A stretch of 64,000 nt of DNA from Druceiella hillmani (GCA_039881145.1 JAYKKI010000015.1:25566001-25630000); one strand, 5' to 3'; positions 23,935 to 36,560 are shown, counted from the stretch's first letter. Program-made: numbers and translations. Notes: a model not told the origin generated them from the sequence alone.

Positions 23935-25010
23935 TTTTTCTTCTTCAGTGTTTGAGATTGTTTTTGATAATAATTACTTCCACGAGCCGTATTAGCAGAT
24001 GAATTGAATGACAGGTTGAACAGTTTTTCAATCTAATAGGCGATTCTTAAGTAAAAGTAAATCTCTGATTTAAGACATACGTCAATGTTTTCTGTGAACA
24101 GTATTAATTGCAGTTTATGTTTCACCAGCATGCACCAATCCATTCCATTATTCGTAGAAAAGTCATTGTCAGTTTCCAAAGACTTTAATTCTGCTCTCAA
24201 TTTCATTGAGTCGCAGGTTTCGATCTAACATCTTTCCAGTAACTTGTCATCATTATTTGGTATTTGCTTAGTTTCAGAGAAATTGTCGGCAACAGCTTGG
24301 CTGCATGTTCCTACAAAATTTTGTGGTTTTTTGATCCCATTCTTCGTGGGCATTATTACCATTTTATTATTTTTTACCTGTTGTTTAAGTTTGTTTTTGC
24401 TATCGCTTAGATTTGAATTTCTCTAATCACTTTACATCCTCGACAGCCAGCGGTATGACTTTTCCTATAGTGAAAGCATGCTTATCACTTGACGTATTAC
24501 AATAACCCGTCAGATGATATCCTATACGTTTAATATATGTAGGCGCCTTTTTAAAATAATTGTTTGTGACCAAATTATTTAATTATCACTCCCATCTATT
24601 TTGTTTGTTTTTGTAAGAATGGTTGTATGTGCATTATCACTTGAGGTACTTATTTTATTCAGTTCGAAATGATGATTGCCAGTCGCTTGATTCACTAATG
24701 CAGTTAATTTACTAGTATTTTCAACGCATCTTATCAAAATATAAGGTTGTTCGTGTCTTTTTTTCTTTGTGAACATATAGCAGGATTCATATTATAAGTA
24801 CCTTATCGCTTGCCTATCACATTTTGGTGATTTCATATTTCTCAACTTCCTTCCTTTATTGCTATTTTAGCTCTTATCCATTTTTTTTGACCGCGAGGTC
24901 ATTATCTTTAGACGTACCTGTTCCTTGTGAGTTTCACTTGCTTTCTGACTTAGATGTAATTATTTGTTATTTGTCTGTTACCAAACATAATATAGTTTCT
25001 GTCCATTTTG
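23935..25010 (-). pseudogene. Jockey-like LINE 5' part: gag-like ORF1 running into ORF2 endonuclease, decayed
   Basis: Read on the minus strand from about 25,000 down. An Asp/Lys-rich leader comes first. It is followed by KPYILIRCVENTSKLTALVN-type sequence (minus frame 24,776-24,579, starting near 'RHEQPYILIRCVEN'), like the N-terminal gag region of Jockey ORF1. Remnants of zinc knuckles follow: GYHLTGYCNTSSDKHAF, then GK, SHTAGCRGCKVIRE after a frameshift (about 24,530-24,420). Next comes QNFVGTCSQAVADNFSETKQ, resembling the SYAQAV region after the knuckles. Further down, FTENIDVCLKSEIYF (about 24,095-24,055) matches the start of an APE-type endonuclease, 'xNxIDIcLISETHF'. The motif's catalytic-type Glu is kept, but SETH is changed to SEIY. 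Then comes TARGSNYYQK, like the ARGGSAIxIK block. The element then stops; no reverse transcriptase follows. Stops and frameshifts make it inactive. Confidence 0.7.
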
Positions 25011-25163
25011 GTAGCTTCAAGTATTTTCTGTGAAGAATAGAATCATAATATTGCGTCACCACTATTTCTGACAGTGTCTTTAAATTTTCCTTGTCCATAC
25101 CCTTATACAAGCTGCCCGATGTCACTCGCGTAGCATGATATTTTTTTCAATCCAACACAACGT

Positions 25164-25202
25164 GTATTAATGTGAGTCTAAACGTTAGACTCACATTAAT
25201 AC
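25164..25202. repeat. 17-bp perfect hairpin
   Basis: gtattaatgtgagtcta at 25,164-25,180 is the exact reverse complement of 25,186-25,202, with a 5-base loop. One further pair extends the stem outward. Confidence 0.9.
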
Positions 25203-27628
25203 AATGTGTAATTATAATGTTATCGAACAATAGAAGGAAGAAATCGGAAACATTTCTGAATATTAGTTTTTACACTGTTAGTTTTTTGTTAGCGCCAATG
25301 TATTAAATTAGTTTAAAGGGAAAGTTTTGAAAGTTCCGGTAAATTAGTCCATAATTTCAAATGAGAAAGAAAATAGAAATAGCTTTCAACAACCTTGTTA
25401 GAGTTGCGATGTGAACTAATTTTCCAAATAATTAAGGTTCACTGCCAAGTGTCAAAACATTGTAAGTGGAAATTGGCGGTCGTTCAATGGAAAATTCCTA
25501 ACTCCTGTAAGTATACTAGAATTTGTGCTTTTAACTGATTTTCGTAAATCTTATTATTTTTTTTGAAAAGATATCGCTTCATTTCAATTATTTAATTACG
25601 TATTTATATTTCCATCTAAATTTTACATACATCTATGTACGAATGTAACAATAACTTATTTTGCGTTTATAAAAAGGTGAGAAATGTTATGTCGTTTTGT
25701 TTTATTTAACTTTACTCACTACGTGAGAAACTGCGCGAAATGTTGTCAGTTTCAGTCATAAAGAGAGGCTCATACATCTAACATCAAGAGAATCTCTTTA
25801 TTGTCTTCACTGTATAATTTTTAGTGATGATGTCACTGATTTAAAAAATAAAACAGATTATTAAAATTGGTAGCCTTTATGTAGGAACATAGAACGTCAT
25901 GAAAAAAATGCGGTGCATTTAATGAGCGTCAAGTAATTCTAGATTTAAAAACCAATATTTTAAAGTGTACAACTGTGAACTTTAAACCAATACGAAATGG
26001 TATGTGAATAAAATGAGAAGGTGTAATTGGAAAATCTTTAATTTCATTTATTTTTGTTATTAGTTTTCACTAGTACTACTCGCGTGACGCCCCAATAATT
26101 AATTTATATTATTTATATGGAATACATAAAATTTTACTAAATCATTTCGTCAAAAAAAGATTTATTTTCCTTTTAAAGAGCGCCATGCGGTTTTCAGAGA
26201 CATTTGCTCTAAAGAATTAATCTTACTTAATTTTAAATAAATGCCAGCTTCGGTTTCATTACCCGGTATGTAATTACGAATATTTAATTCGGGTTTATAT
26301 TAATACTTTCTAATATCCCACCTGAAGATGTTGTAATACAACGAAACCTAGGTCGTGGTAAAGAAATTAGAGATAGTAGAAATAATACTACATCACGTAG
26401 TTTCATTTAATTGTGAATAATGAATTTCTACAAAATTAACGCCATATATATTCAATATTTATATTAATAATCAACTTAGTAACCAATGCGTTATTAGATA
26501 TTGAGTAATAACTATTTAATGGATTTAAACAGACTTTGGTTACATTTGTGCCTTTTTCTATTTTTTATCGTTTCTGCACTGTTTGGTTGATTTTGACAAT
26601 GAGGTGTCTAGTGAATCACAATAACTGTAGCAGGTTTTTTATTTTTATGAAAATGTATGTAAATAAGATATTTCGTCTAAATAAATACACAAGGCAATAT
26701 TAATATATTGACCACTGTTATCGAATACAGGAAAAAATTAGAATGTTTACACTTACTGTACCACGAAATGAGGCTGGATTCTTTAGCGCCGGGCTTGGAC
26801 CATTTTTGGTCCTTTTTTTTGCATAATGGGAAATAATATTGGTATTTTTTAAAATAATGTAGTAGAAATATTATATACTCTTAAATAGTGTGTACCCAAA
26901 CCTCGTAGTGCAAAGTTCTACTCGTATTTATCTTCTTACTATAAGTCTTCGCTTTGTTTATTAAACCTACTCGCGGGTCAATGAATTCCCTCGGTACATG
27001 CTTATGAAATATTTTTTTCTGAAGTAAGTTCCTTCAATTCGTGCAGAATATTGGTCCGAAATTGTTTTTTGTTTGTAAATTGTAAATCCTAAGAATTTAC
27101 ACAGCCTCCGAATAGTAAAAGTGGAACGAAATTTTTCTTAATAATTCTCACGAAGTAAAATATTAATCCTTATCACATTATTGTAAGTAAGACTGGTACT
27201 TTATTCACATTGGTAATTTTAAAGCAACTTGATACTACTTGAACTACTAACACTTTACAGTGATTTTATATAATTTTTCTAACGAAATCACGTCCACTCG
27301 CTGTTGTTTTATAAAAAAATTACGCTATAATTAGTTCTAAGCATTAATATTTCACATTCTCGTACCTAAATTATGAACACTTCATCATATGATATACATC
27401 CATTCGATAATTCATATTTCAACAAAAATAACCATAAAAAAACATCTCTACAAAAATAAACACTTCTACAAAAATAGACATATTCTCATAAAATATTATA
27501 GAAAAACACTCTGCATCGAAATTAATAATATTTTTTACTGAACCTTACTCACTATACTGTCCTGCTTCAAAATGGTTAAAACTTCATGAATTCAGGTTTG
27601 ATATATTTTCTCCGATCAAAGTCAGTTA
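25203..27628. other. anonymous AT-rich sequence
   Basis: No gene. A segment at 26,315-26,400 (cacctgaagatgttgtaatac, aacgaaacctaggtcgtgg) has the feel of a dispersed-repeat end, but I cannot name it. The 25-base stretch shared with 15,135-15,159 is at 26,905-26,929. Confidence 0.5.
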
Positions 27629-28510
27629 GTATTAAAGAAATAGTTTCATTAGAGAAACGTAAAATTGTTATATTCAATCAAAAAAATACGTGAATAAACG
27701 TGGAAAATAACCAAAATTAAAGATTCAGTAAAACTTTAAGCTATTGGAATAGGATTAACGTATAATTTATTCAATCTATACTATGCTGTATAAAAACATA
27801 AAATTTATGTGATACTCGAAAACGAACAAAATGAATGAGCATACATGAGAAACTCGGAACACAATAGTAAAATCAACATGAAATGTGATGATCGATGGAA
27901 CAATTACAGGAAGAGCCAGAAAATTATAAATGAATTACAGAAAATTGTAAATTTCACTGTAAATTTTATGAAATAAATTTCACGAAGCGTTACTCGAATA
28001 TAACACTTTTGAAATATTAGCCCCTCGTAATAAATTATGATGAACGAGAATTTTCACAACAAATTAATCATTTGGGAAAATTAAAAATACATATGTTCAT
28101 TGGGGTCCTATTTTAATATTCGATATAATATTCGTGTTATATAAAATAAATGAAAGCCAAAAACAGAATAATATCGGTGAAAAACAATGGAAACTTTATC
28201 ACTTTCAATCTAACCAAAAGCGTCACTTAATATAAAAAGTGCCAAGATATAATCACCAAAAAAAGTCTAAAAACTACATAGTACTGATAAGTAATGGATT
28301 TTTACTATATTGATAACCTGAAGACGTTGTCACCATCTTAAATACAATATTCTTATCTGTATCTTTACTCATATATCTTATAATTCTAATATTTACTACT
28401 GGTATATTAGAAGAATAACTAAGTGTAATATACTAATTTTTAGATTTGTAATAATTTCAATAACAATTCCATAGATTTTTTTTATTAATCAAAAGGCATG
28501 GTATTGTACC
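27629..28510. repeat. duplicated block 1, copy B
   Basis: The counterpart of 3,097-4,095 in the same orientation. Several small gaps and many substitutions separate the copies, so the duplication is old. It has no coding content. Confidence 0.75.
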
Positions 28511-28544
28511 ATATGTAAACATACTTTTATTAATTTGTATTTGC

Positions 28545-28890
28545 AATGCGATGGTAAATGTATTTATTACAAATTTATTTTTACGATTATTAATATTAGT
28601 ATGTAAAATTATTTAAGAATCCATATGAAGGGAATGTAATAATATATTAAAGACAAATGTGGTTCGGAGTGTAAAAAATTGTGATTTAAGGTAATAAGAT
28701 TAATTAATTTTAAAACGTAATTCCTAACATATTTAAAGAGTAGGAAGTAATTTTTATATATAGGAAAAATAATAATTTTATTCCTACAAAAATAATTTAA
28801 AGAGGTGTTATGTGAAGCAAGTTTTTATTTTTAGTTTCTAGGAGATCTAAGTAATATTTTAATATAATACACTCAGTTGAATAGATTGGT
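28545..28890. repeat. duplicated block 2, copy B (weak)
   Basis: The counterpart of about 5,079-5,450. The minus-strand LINE fragment that separates blocks 1 and 2 in copy A is absent here, where only about 35 bases lie between the blocks. Confidence 0.4.
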
Positions 28891-29919
28891 TAAATAGTTT
28901 CATGCCAAAGCTCTCCAAGTTTTACATTTTCTTTACAACTGTTTTGCAGATAAAAACTCTGACAGTTTTGTAAAAATATAAAAAATAAATTATTTTTAAA
29001 GTTAATAATGTGTTCTCTATTTTCAACAAGTTTTCTGCTGTAAATGGCTCCCCTGTTTAAAGTCATTCATTAGTGCGAACCTGTTAAAGTCCAGCAAACC
29101 TTCGTCTTAATATGTAGCTTCCATAAATTTTGAATAATGCTTATAGACCGGGATTCAAAACACACATAGGTTCTTTCTGGAATAACGTAGGACCTATTTC
29201 GAGGTCGCAAGTTCTATAAAACAGAAACTCTTTTTAGTGTTATGTTAATAAATCCATCTATGTTAATGAGTTTCTAAATACTTTAAAATGCATCTATCGA
29301 GTATAAAAATCCTTGTGTAATAATTAGAAAACATGAGTTTATGACATTTTTTAGACGCACGTTCCAATACCTCGACAAAGTGCATCTTCTATCGAGGTTG
29401 TAACTTCAGAAATACTTCGAATTTCTCCTTACCATTTTGACTATCGCTTAAAGCAATAAAAAGTTAATCGAATTATTTATTTAAAATAAAATCAAAGTCC
29501 GGTTTGTTCTCAAATAAACATACAGGGGTACTATTAGTACGCTTAGGGCGACAGCTCTTGAAAAATATTTAAAAGGTAAACTCGTTGTTGTGTTTAGTTA
29601 AAATACTCTTTAGCAACAGTGTTAACGTTTATTTTAGTTTTTTCTGGTTTTGAGTTCAAAATATGCATCCAGTATCTTGCATATTGTATCCATATTATTA
29701 TCTACTCACCTTCCATAAGATTAGCTTCACTTAATAAAAGGGTTGCCGCTGCATTTTTCAACTTATTCTTTCTATTCCACTCACAACTTCAGGATTATGA
29801 TTGTGTAATAATTTGCTGTATCTATAGTTGTTGATATTTCGAAAATTACATTAATTGATTTTTTAAATTTTTCATTACTTTATAAATATTCACAAAAATA
29901 TTTAATAATTTATTTTGTA
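28891..29919. other. anonymous sequence, possibly decayed LINE upstream of the 3' end
   Basis: No motif certain enough to call. It precedes a plus-strand LINE C-terminus and may hold unreadable ORF2 remnants. The frame at 29,619-29,834 has no recognised motif. Confidence 0.4.
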
Positions 29920-30270
29920 TTTGGTATGAAAGCCCGCAGCTAAGTATGTAAATCTGGACGTAATACTCTCATGTATTGCATCACTTTTATTAATAAATAT
30001 TATTATAGTATTGAATAAATTTTCATTTTTCGTACATAATAATTTCCTGAGCTCATGCAAGATCATATTTTTGCTACACCACGCTCTAGAATTGAAGTAT
30101 ATGGGAACTCTCCAGTTTCCCGTTGTATTCATCTGCTGAACTACCTGATTACCGTCACACCAGAGTGCGTTTCATTTATGATGAGTACAAGTAAATTTGT
30201 CGAAATGTTTCGTTGTTATCTTTTATATTTCTTATGTACTTTTGCATTTATGTTTAGTATAAAAACTTAA
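29920..30270 (+). pseudogene. LINE ORF2 C-terminus, decayed
   Basis: The plus-strand frame 30,055-30,270 reads HIFATPRSRIEVYGNSPVSR, then HLLNYLITVTPECVSF, then STSKFVEMFRCYLL. This follows the ORF2 tail of Jockey-type LINEs ('hxLxxPrxRtxxyxxSPxyxgxkLyNxLPxxIkxxxxxxFkxxlkxxLl'). Upstream, AAKYVNLDVIL and LLINIIIVLNKFSFF resemble the preceding 'LTLPSLYILdvLLfv' segment in another frame. After the stop the sequence turns A-rich (aaataaaataaataaatattt near 30,340), a plausible 3' end. It lies between duplicated blocks 2 and 3 of copy B and has no counterpart in copy A. Confidence 0.6.
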
Positions 30271-30694
30271 ATTTTTTCAACCATTATTTTTTATCGTTGC
30301 GAATGCATTACCTGTAGAATAAGAATAAATGTTTGTGTAAATAAAATAAATAAATATTTCTTGCTAGTGTAATGTCAAAATATGATCTGCAAAATTAATA
30401 TGAGCAATATATTGCAATAAACCACGACTACTGTTAAAAAAGGAGCTATGTCGACTGTATATTATTATAAATTTCGACTAATATAAATGGTGTCATAATC
30501 AATGCGGGTAAAAATATATAATTTACTCTTTTATTTATTTTAATGTACTGATAACTTTTCGTCACTGGCAGATATATAAAATTAGCTATATTTTATTTTC
30601 TTCTTCGTTCGTTAAGCAAAAATGTTTTCAAAATCAACTTTTACCAATTACTTGTCTTTTATCTGACTCTCCGCCACGTATTTGTAAATAAAAC
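30271..30694. other. anonymous AT-rich sequence
   Basis: Nothing recognised beyond the A-rich LINE tail at its left edge. Confidence 0.5.
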
Positions 30695-30840
30695 ATATTT
30701 CAAGTTTAAAATTAACGTACACGTGCACTATACAAATTCAACATCTAATATTCATAAATATTTGTGGTAAACAAATAGCCCGTCTCCGTTGATTCGAGAT
30801 AGTAAACTACCCAAATAAATAACTTCAGTTACATTGCCTT
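30695..30840. repeat. duplicated block 3, copy B
   Basis: The counterpart of 5,968-6,110. It carries the run beginning gttgattcgagatagtaaac at 30,788, which matches 6,053 with three differences in 31. Confidence 0.75.
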
Positions 30841-31031
30841 CAGGTTAGAGTGAAATATTTCACGGCCTCATAATGTCATAACATCACATTTGCGTTAGGC
30901 GCATGACAGTGCTTATTTTTCAAACGAAAACACCTTCCATGACTTTGCTTTTCGTGGTGCGTGATTCATCTTTAACGTATAAGTAAATACGTTATTTTAG
31001 AGGAAGGGTTCTGTTTTTGCTTACTGAAAGA

Positions 31032-31081
31032 GATTGTAAACATTCTTTCAGCAATGCATGGCTGGAAGAATGTTTACAATC
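31032..31081. repeat. 50-bp near-palindrome
   Basis: gattgtaaacattctt at 31,032-31,047 is the exact reverse complement of 31,066-31,081. The 18 bases between them (tcagcaatgcatggctgg) are themselves almost self-complementary around atgcat. It is responsible for mirror-image open frames on the two strands here. Confidence 0.9.
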
Positions 31082-31294
31082 ATCTGATAAACAGTGTGGT
31101 AAAATAAATGTATTCGACGGTAAGCTTCTTTTCCATTGTTTACTTATGATATATAAATTTGTATTTTTAATTATTATATTGGATGTTACTAATTTGAACC
31201 AGAAAATTTGTGCATTTTCATGCAATAATATCCATGAAATGGTATCCATTCGCATATATATATTTGCCTATGATTAGAAGTAATAGATATACTT

Positions 31295-31990
31295 TATCAC
31301 AATGACATACGGGATTTTTTCGGCAAAATTGACAAAATTATTAATTCATTTCTTTATTATATAGAGATCCACTAGAAAGTGTTTTTTATTCTTTCCCTAA
31401 AAACTGCTAACATCAGTTTGTGCTAAAAATACTACACCGACTCTACTGTATAGGTCAGGTGTCATGTGAAGCATAATTGAAACCTAGACTATCAAAATCA
31501 GATGCGTTATGTAATTCCAAAGGGATGGAGATTTTTTCTTCCACAAAAGTAACAAAGTCATTAAATAATTTTTTCTCTATATTGAGACACACTAGAACTT
31601 CTTTTATTCTTTTCCTAAGAAACTGCTAACTTAAAAATGTATTCAAAATATTGTTCAGACTCAATACCGAATCTATACAAAATTTGATATCCTATGAAAT
31701 ACATGTGGCACGTAAAGTTCATGATAGCTCGATGCGTTGTATAAATCCAACGGGATAAATGTGTTTTCTTAGGCAACGATGATTAATTGATTACTTCACT
31801 TTCCCGTTAAATAGGAGCACATCACAAAGTTTTTATGCCTTCATATATCTTACGAAATATCCCTTTATTTGTAAAATACTGAAAAAAATATGGTCTACTA
31901 GTGTCATATCACAATGCGTGGATTAAATATATGGACACTAAAAAATATATCGCGAAGTTGAGCTAAAAACGATACTACCGCGTAACATTT
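31295..31990. repeat. three tandem units of about 225 bp
   Basis: Units start near 31,310, 31,524 and 31,752, each with 'gggat' followed by a T-rich stretch. They share an ordered set of words: attaat-tcatt, tatat-gag-c-cac-aga, a run of ttttattctttccctaa and actgctaac, then gactct-ccgaatctat and gatgcgtt-tgtaattccaa. The units are well diverged from one another. A single matching unit lies at 6,790-7,030 inside the spacer of the fold-back. Confidence 0.65.
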
Positions 31991-32280
31991 TCTCGATGAA
32001 ATTCAACCAATACCTTAAACTACTTATATTTGCAATTGGTAACACAGGTATTTGCTTCAATAAATACTAGGTTTATGCTACAAAAAGATGTTATTCAGCT
32101 TAAGCAATATTCTAAGTTACATTTCCATGTCCCATTTGTTTTAACTGTTATTCGTAGTGAAATTTCGGCTGTTTCAAAACTTATTAACTTTTATGGTAAG
32201 TTAGTAAGTTTCGACTCATCAAAATTCGAGGCTACTTCGCATAGTCCTAAAGAGATGAGTGTCATATGCGTGGCGCGCGA
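31991..32280. other. anonymous sequence before a microsatellite
   Basis: An open frame at 32,030-32,368 is extended by the microsatellite and carries no recognised motif. Confidence 0.45.
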
Positions 32281-32293
32281 GTGTGTGTGTGTG

Positions 32294-32336
<43 letters not shown>

Positions 32337-32368
32337 GTGTGTGTGTGTGTGTGTGTGTATGTGTGTGA
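32281..32368. repeat. compound (TG)n(TA)n(TG)n microsatellite
   Basis: A TG run, a central TA tract and a second TG run, about 88 bases in total. Confidence 0.95.
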
Positions 32369-34149
32369 CCAAATTTTTTATGGAACAACGAGACGAAAGA
32401 TATTTCATTCTGTACATATTAAGAATAAATGAAAATAAATAAAGCAAATAATACGAACTTGTTTGATGAATAGGATGTCATGACTTAGGCAAAAACTTCA
32501 TATTTCGATAATGACATACAGGGTAATATACGTAGCGTCAATAAACAAATACTATTTCAATTAAATTAATGACAGCCTTTACAGCCGACTATTATTAAAT
32601 AAATTATATAACATAATCAAATAATTGGAAGTTATGCGTGAAAACGGAGCATTGAAAGAAAGAAAACAATAACGTAAGCGTCAGTTAGATCGGTCGGTCA
32701 TATTTAACTCTGTGTGTACATTTGTTGTGGAAAAGTATAAAATTACGTGTATCTTAAAACGTGCGGTTAAAGAAGAGAAACAAAAATGAACAAATTATAA
32801 TGGGGTAACGTGTATTTTGACTATTTATTTCTCCATACTTAAAAAAATAAAACAGCAATATGTAGAACTCAATGAAGTCCCCTCATGGCATTCTTTGCTT
32901 ATATCCATTAAGAGAAACGTATAAGCATATTTTTGAAAATAAAAAATAAGGCCATTCTCAAATTATAAAAACAGGTAATAGTCCATCCTAGAATTTAATC
33001 TACATGTTAATGTTTGACAAGCATTTTTGTGTCAAATTTTACAATAACCCATTAAGCATGGAATCTCTCTTATGCACGTGCATACGTATGCGTACGCGGA
33101 AACTCATTACACACACATACTCTTAAATTGAAAATATTTTTAGAATTTAGATATTATGGTCGACGAAGATTCAATATTTTTTCTCGACCAAAATTTTTAT
33201 TCCCATACTTTTTTTCCCCGATCCCATAAATGGCATAGCTACAAACAGGGCCAAGTTTATCTTTAAAAAGTTAGCCGCGATGAGCAAGGAAAAAGAAACA
33301 GTCAATTTCTTGTAGTGCCTTTGTTGAGAAGTGTAGATGAGTGAATTAGACCTTATCGTAGAGACAGTTTTTTATTACAATTTTTTTTAATTAATTAAAG
33401 TGATAATAACAATTTTCTTTTAATTCAGGTTTCGAATCGACAGTAGCATTCTTCAAAATTCTTATCTTTATATCTAAATTTAATCGTAAAATTAAAGAAT
33501 ATTCAGAAAACATTCGTATAAGAACTATATCACATTAAAAAGAATGCTTGCCTATGATTCGCGGCGTACGAACATTAAGAACTTAAATGAATTATGAGTA
33601 TTTCTATTCACAACTATTATTACAAAAATATTATTATAAACCAACCAACTAACAGTTGCCATTTACATTTAACATTCATAATGTATAAATAAACCCTTTG
33701 TCTATGTTCTCTCTTATTAAAAGTTTTGAGCGCAAAATGGAATGTCAAGGCATTTCATTTTTTCGGAATTCCCCACGTAATAATAATTTGGATAAGAAAA
33801 CTCCAAAATTATTAACAAATAACCAAAAAAATGTACTACACACAAATACATACGAATAAGTTGCATTGGCGCCCTCGCAGCTAAGTATGTAAATACGATG
33901 TTGTAAATGAATATTCTGTAATAAGACAACTGTAATTTTTTTAAATTGCGCTACGTTTTTATTGGCGGATATATTTTTTTCACTTATGCGTTATTGTGAC
34001 TCACTCAACTCGCCCATGGTATACTCTCATTTAAAAAAAAAGATTAATTTCGTCCAATGAATGACGAGTCACCCAGTATAAAAAACTCTGGAGTCAAATT
34101 CTTAAATCGAATTTTCTTCATTTGAAATTAATTACAAGTCACACACATC
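32369..34149. other. anonymous sequence inserted relative to copy A
   Basis: No gene. Together with 31,991-32,368 it is extra sequence of about 2 kb between blocks that are adjacent in copy A. The 19-mer cgcagctaagtatgtaaat at 33,876-33,894 also occurs at 29,935-29,953 at the start of the LINE C-terminus, so a small LINE scrap may lie here. Confidence 0.45.
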
Positions 34150-34930
34150 AACTAATGCGCGTATTATAACTAATTATGAAGAATTCTTCGAAAAAAAGCT
34201 ACTTTGGAGATGTGATTTTCGTAAAATTGTTTAAAAAATATTGCTGATTTCTCTCATCTATCACACTTACAGATGGAAATTATCGTAAGATGTAAATTTA
34301 CCTTTATGTGGGCGGCAATTATTAGACTTACTAAAACGATGACTGGTGTTGTACACGTGAAAACATTTGTGACGACAAATTGTTTCTTAAATATCGGATA
34401 GGTTTAAGTAGCTGTCATCCTTCGTCAACGTTCTAAAATGTTTTATAAAGCCAATGCTTAAAGGAAATGTACATTTGACTTCAGTTACCGTAAGCAGTAT
34501 ACCCGAAAATAGAATTTTGTTTCCACATGTGAAGTTGACACAATGATTAAGGTAAATGTAAAAAGCTTCTGTGAGACCCTTAGACAGAATTTATGAAGAC
34601 ATGGTCATTTTATTGGCCTGTTTGCTATGGAAGTCTTAGCTTAAATCGATAACGGCATTTCATTATATTATTTTTAATATTTTAATTATTAAATTCTTTT
34701 TACGAACTTGATTGGTGATAAGGATTTTCCTGAAAATATATGTGTTTAAAATTATTAAAAAATTACAGTTTTAACAAAAAATCAATATCCAAAAAATTAG
34801 TAACCATAGAAATTTTCAAATAATATATTAAAATCTCCTTGTAGCAAGTACTGATTTCCTACATGGGAATTTCTTTTTATGTGATATTGCTTCATTGGTA
34901 GATTTTCTTATTTCAAAATTACATTTAGAT
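34150..34930. repeat. duplicated block 5, copy B (matches spacer end and right arm of the fold-back)
   Basis: Aligns with about 7,130-7,945 in direct orientation. Anchors: aaatattgctgat (34,236 against 7,202), the identical 20-mer aaatagaattttgtttccac (34,507 against 7,534), ttgacacaatgattaag and aaaaagctt. Only the inner half of the nested hairpin remains here. No inverted left arm is present anywhere near it. Confidence 0.8.
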
Positions 34931-35908
34931 TGAGGACATTGGTAAACTGGTAGATTTTCACAAGTGAGAAATTACCTGTGTTTCGTTATGTTATTGTAAC
35001 TAATTTTAAAGTATAAATTAAATTCAGATGCGAAGCAGTTTTTTTATAATAACCAATACTTATTTCACAAAAATGTTAAAATTTAACTGTTAATTATTTA
35101 TGTTCTAGAATAAATACAATGTCCATTCATATGAGCAATTTAGCATTGCATAAGTGTAAGAAAAAGCTAAAACATGAACTTAATTTTACTATTTTTGACA
35201 TTCTACGCTTTACTCGGGTTTTTTTATTGCTCAGATGTAATTAAATGGTATATATTTCATGGAACTCAAACCGAAAACAAAATTTACTTTCTTACATTTG
35301 ACTTACTATAATTGAAGTAAAATATTAAATGTATGTGTTCGTCAAAATATATTACGGCTTTAAAATCGCTGAACCTATTAAAAAAATGTAATTTTTTTTA
35401 AGTATACTAATGATATGGAAAAGAAAATTGTATCAAAATTGGTTTAATATTTTGAAAGTTTGTGGACATATATGATATAATTCATTTATAAAGAATTATT
35501 TAAATTTCTATGATTGAATTGAATGACGAAAAAAATTTGGTCTGTGTTTATAATAGGACGCCACAGGATCCAAACCGCACTACAAGGCATTAAATTTTAG
35601 ATTGAATTTTGTAAATTATAAAAGGGAAAGATTGTTAAAAAAGGGTTATATTTGGACATGGTACAAATAATAAAAAGAACGTGAAAAATTATTTCTAAAG
35701 TCCATAAATTTAAATTCAATTCACGGTGAAAAGAAGATGTAAATTATTTCTCCCGGAAGTGACAGTAATATTTTCATAATGTCTCAAATCCATAAGAAAA
35801 TGTTTCTCTACCAATCTACCTCAACTACTCTACCATGACTTAATGTGAATTACTTACTTTTCTGGATTGCAAAATCACATTCAGAAATAAAATAATATCT
35901 AAAAAGTG
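34931..35908. other. anonymous AT-rich sequence
   Basis: No supported feature. Confidence 0.55.
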
Positions 35909-35917
35909 ATATATATA

Positions 35918-36006
<89 letters not shown>
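35909..36006. repeat. (TA)n tract with an internal T-run
   Basis: TA repeats, about 15 T, then TA repeats to 36,006. Confidence 0.95.
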
Positions 36007-36009
<3 letters not shown>

Positions 36010-36369
36010 TTCCACGATACAAAATGCTTAAAGTAAACGTCGATAAAACTGCCTTAATCCAGATGTATCACTGGAGCCAAAATTAATATGGCATCACTTC
36101 GTGCATATCTAGTACTGGCTGCCTATAATAGGCTCCTGTGGTACTAAATTAATGCAGTCTGTCGTTACCGATTACTTACTTGTGTAGTGAGTAAAATCGA
36201 GGAAAATCCAATCCGCGCTCCATCTGCATTATCATGAAAACCTGACCAGAATAATTCTTCTTTAATATCATCATCCAGGAATCAACCTGACATACTTTCT
36301 GGCTAGGTGAACTTTCTTAAAATCAAAAGTAATAAAAAACACACGCAGAAGTTGAAACTTAACCACATA

Positions 36370-36560
36370 GGTCCTGCAACAGACTGACTTACTTTATGTC
36401 CAACGGTGCATCCAAATAGTAGCATCAATTCCTTTAATTATCTTATCAAGAAGTTAATGAACAAAATACTCTATTGGGTTTAAGTGACTAAATTACTGTG
36501 GAGCTTTGGGTAAAAGGCCATTAGAGCAATACACTAAAATTTGTACATTCGGTGCAAACA
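36370..36560 (-). pseudogene. Tc1/mariner-type transposase fragment, decayed
   Basis: The minus strand reads KAPQ, stop, FSHLNPIEYF, then LLDKIIKGIDATIWMH. This fits the segment 'PPQSPDLNPIExLWxxLdxxI' around the last catalytic residue of Tc1/mariner transposases. The LNPIE codons are at 36,469-36,483. The preceding Asp-Leu is changed to His-Leu, and stops interrupt the frame. The flanks (36,010-37,100) have moderately raised GC and may contain more of it, but I could not read them with confidence. It lies in the part of copy B that is extra relative to copy A. Confidence 0.5.

Noticed and set aside
30992..31277. Mirror-image open frames on both strands (about 87 codons each)
   Set aside because: They share the 50-bp near-palindrome, so both strands read the same peptide twice; no motif outside it.
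32030..32368. 112-codon plus-strand frame
   Set aside because: The C-terminal third is microsatellite translation; the remaining ~80 codons have no motif and lie in sequence absent from copy A.
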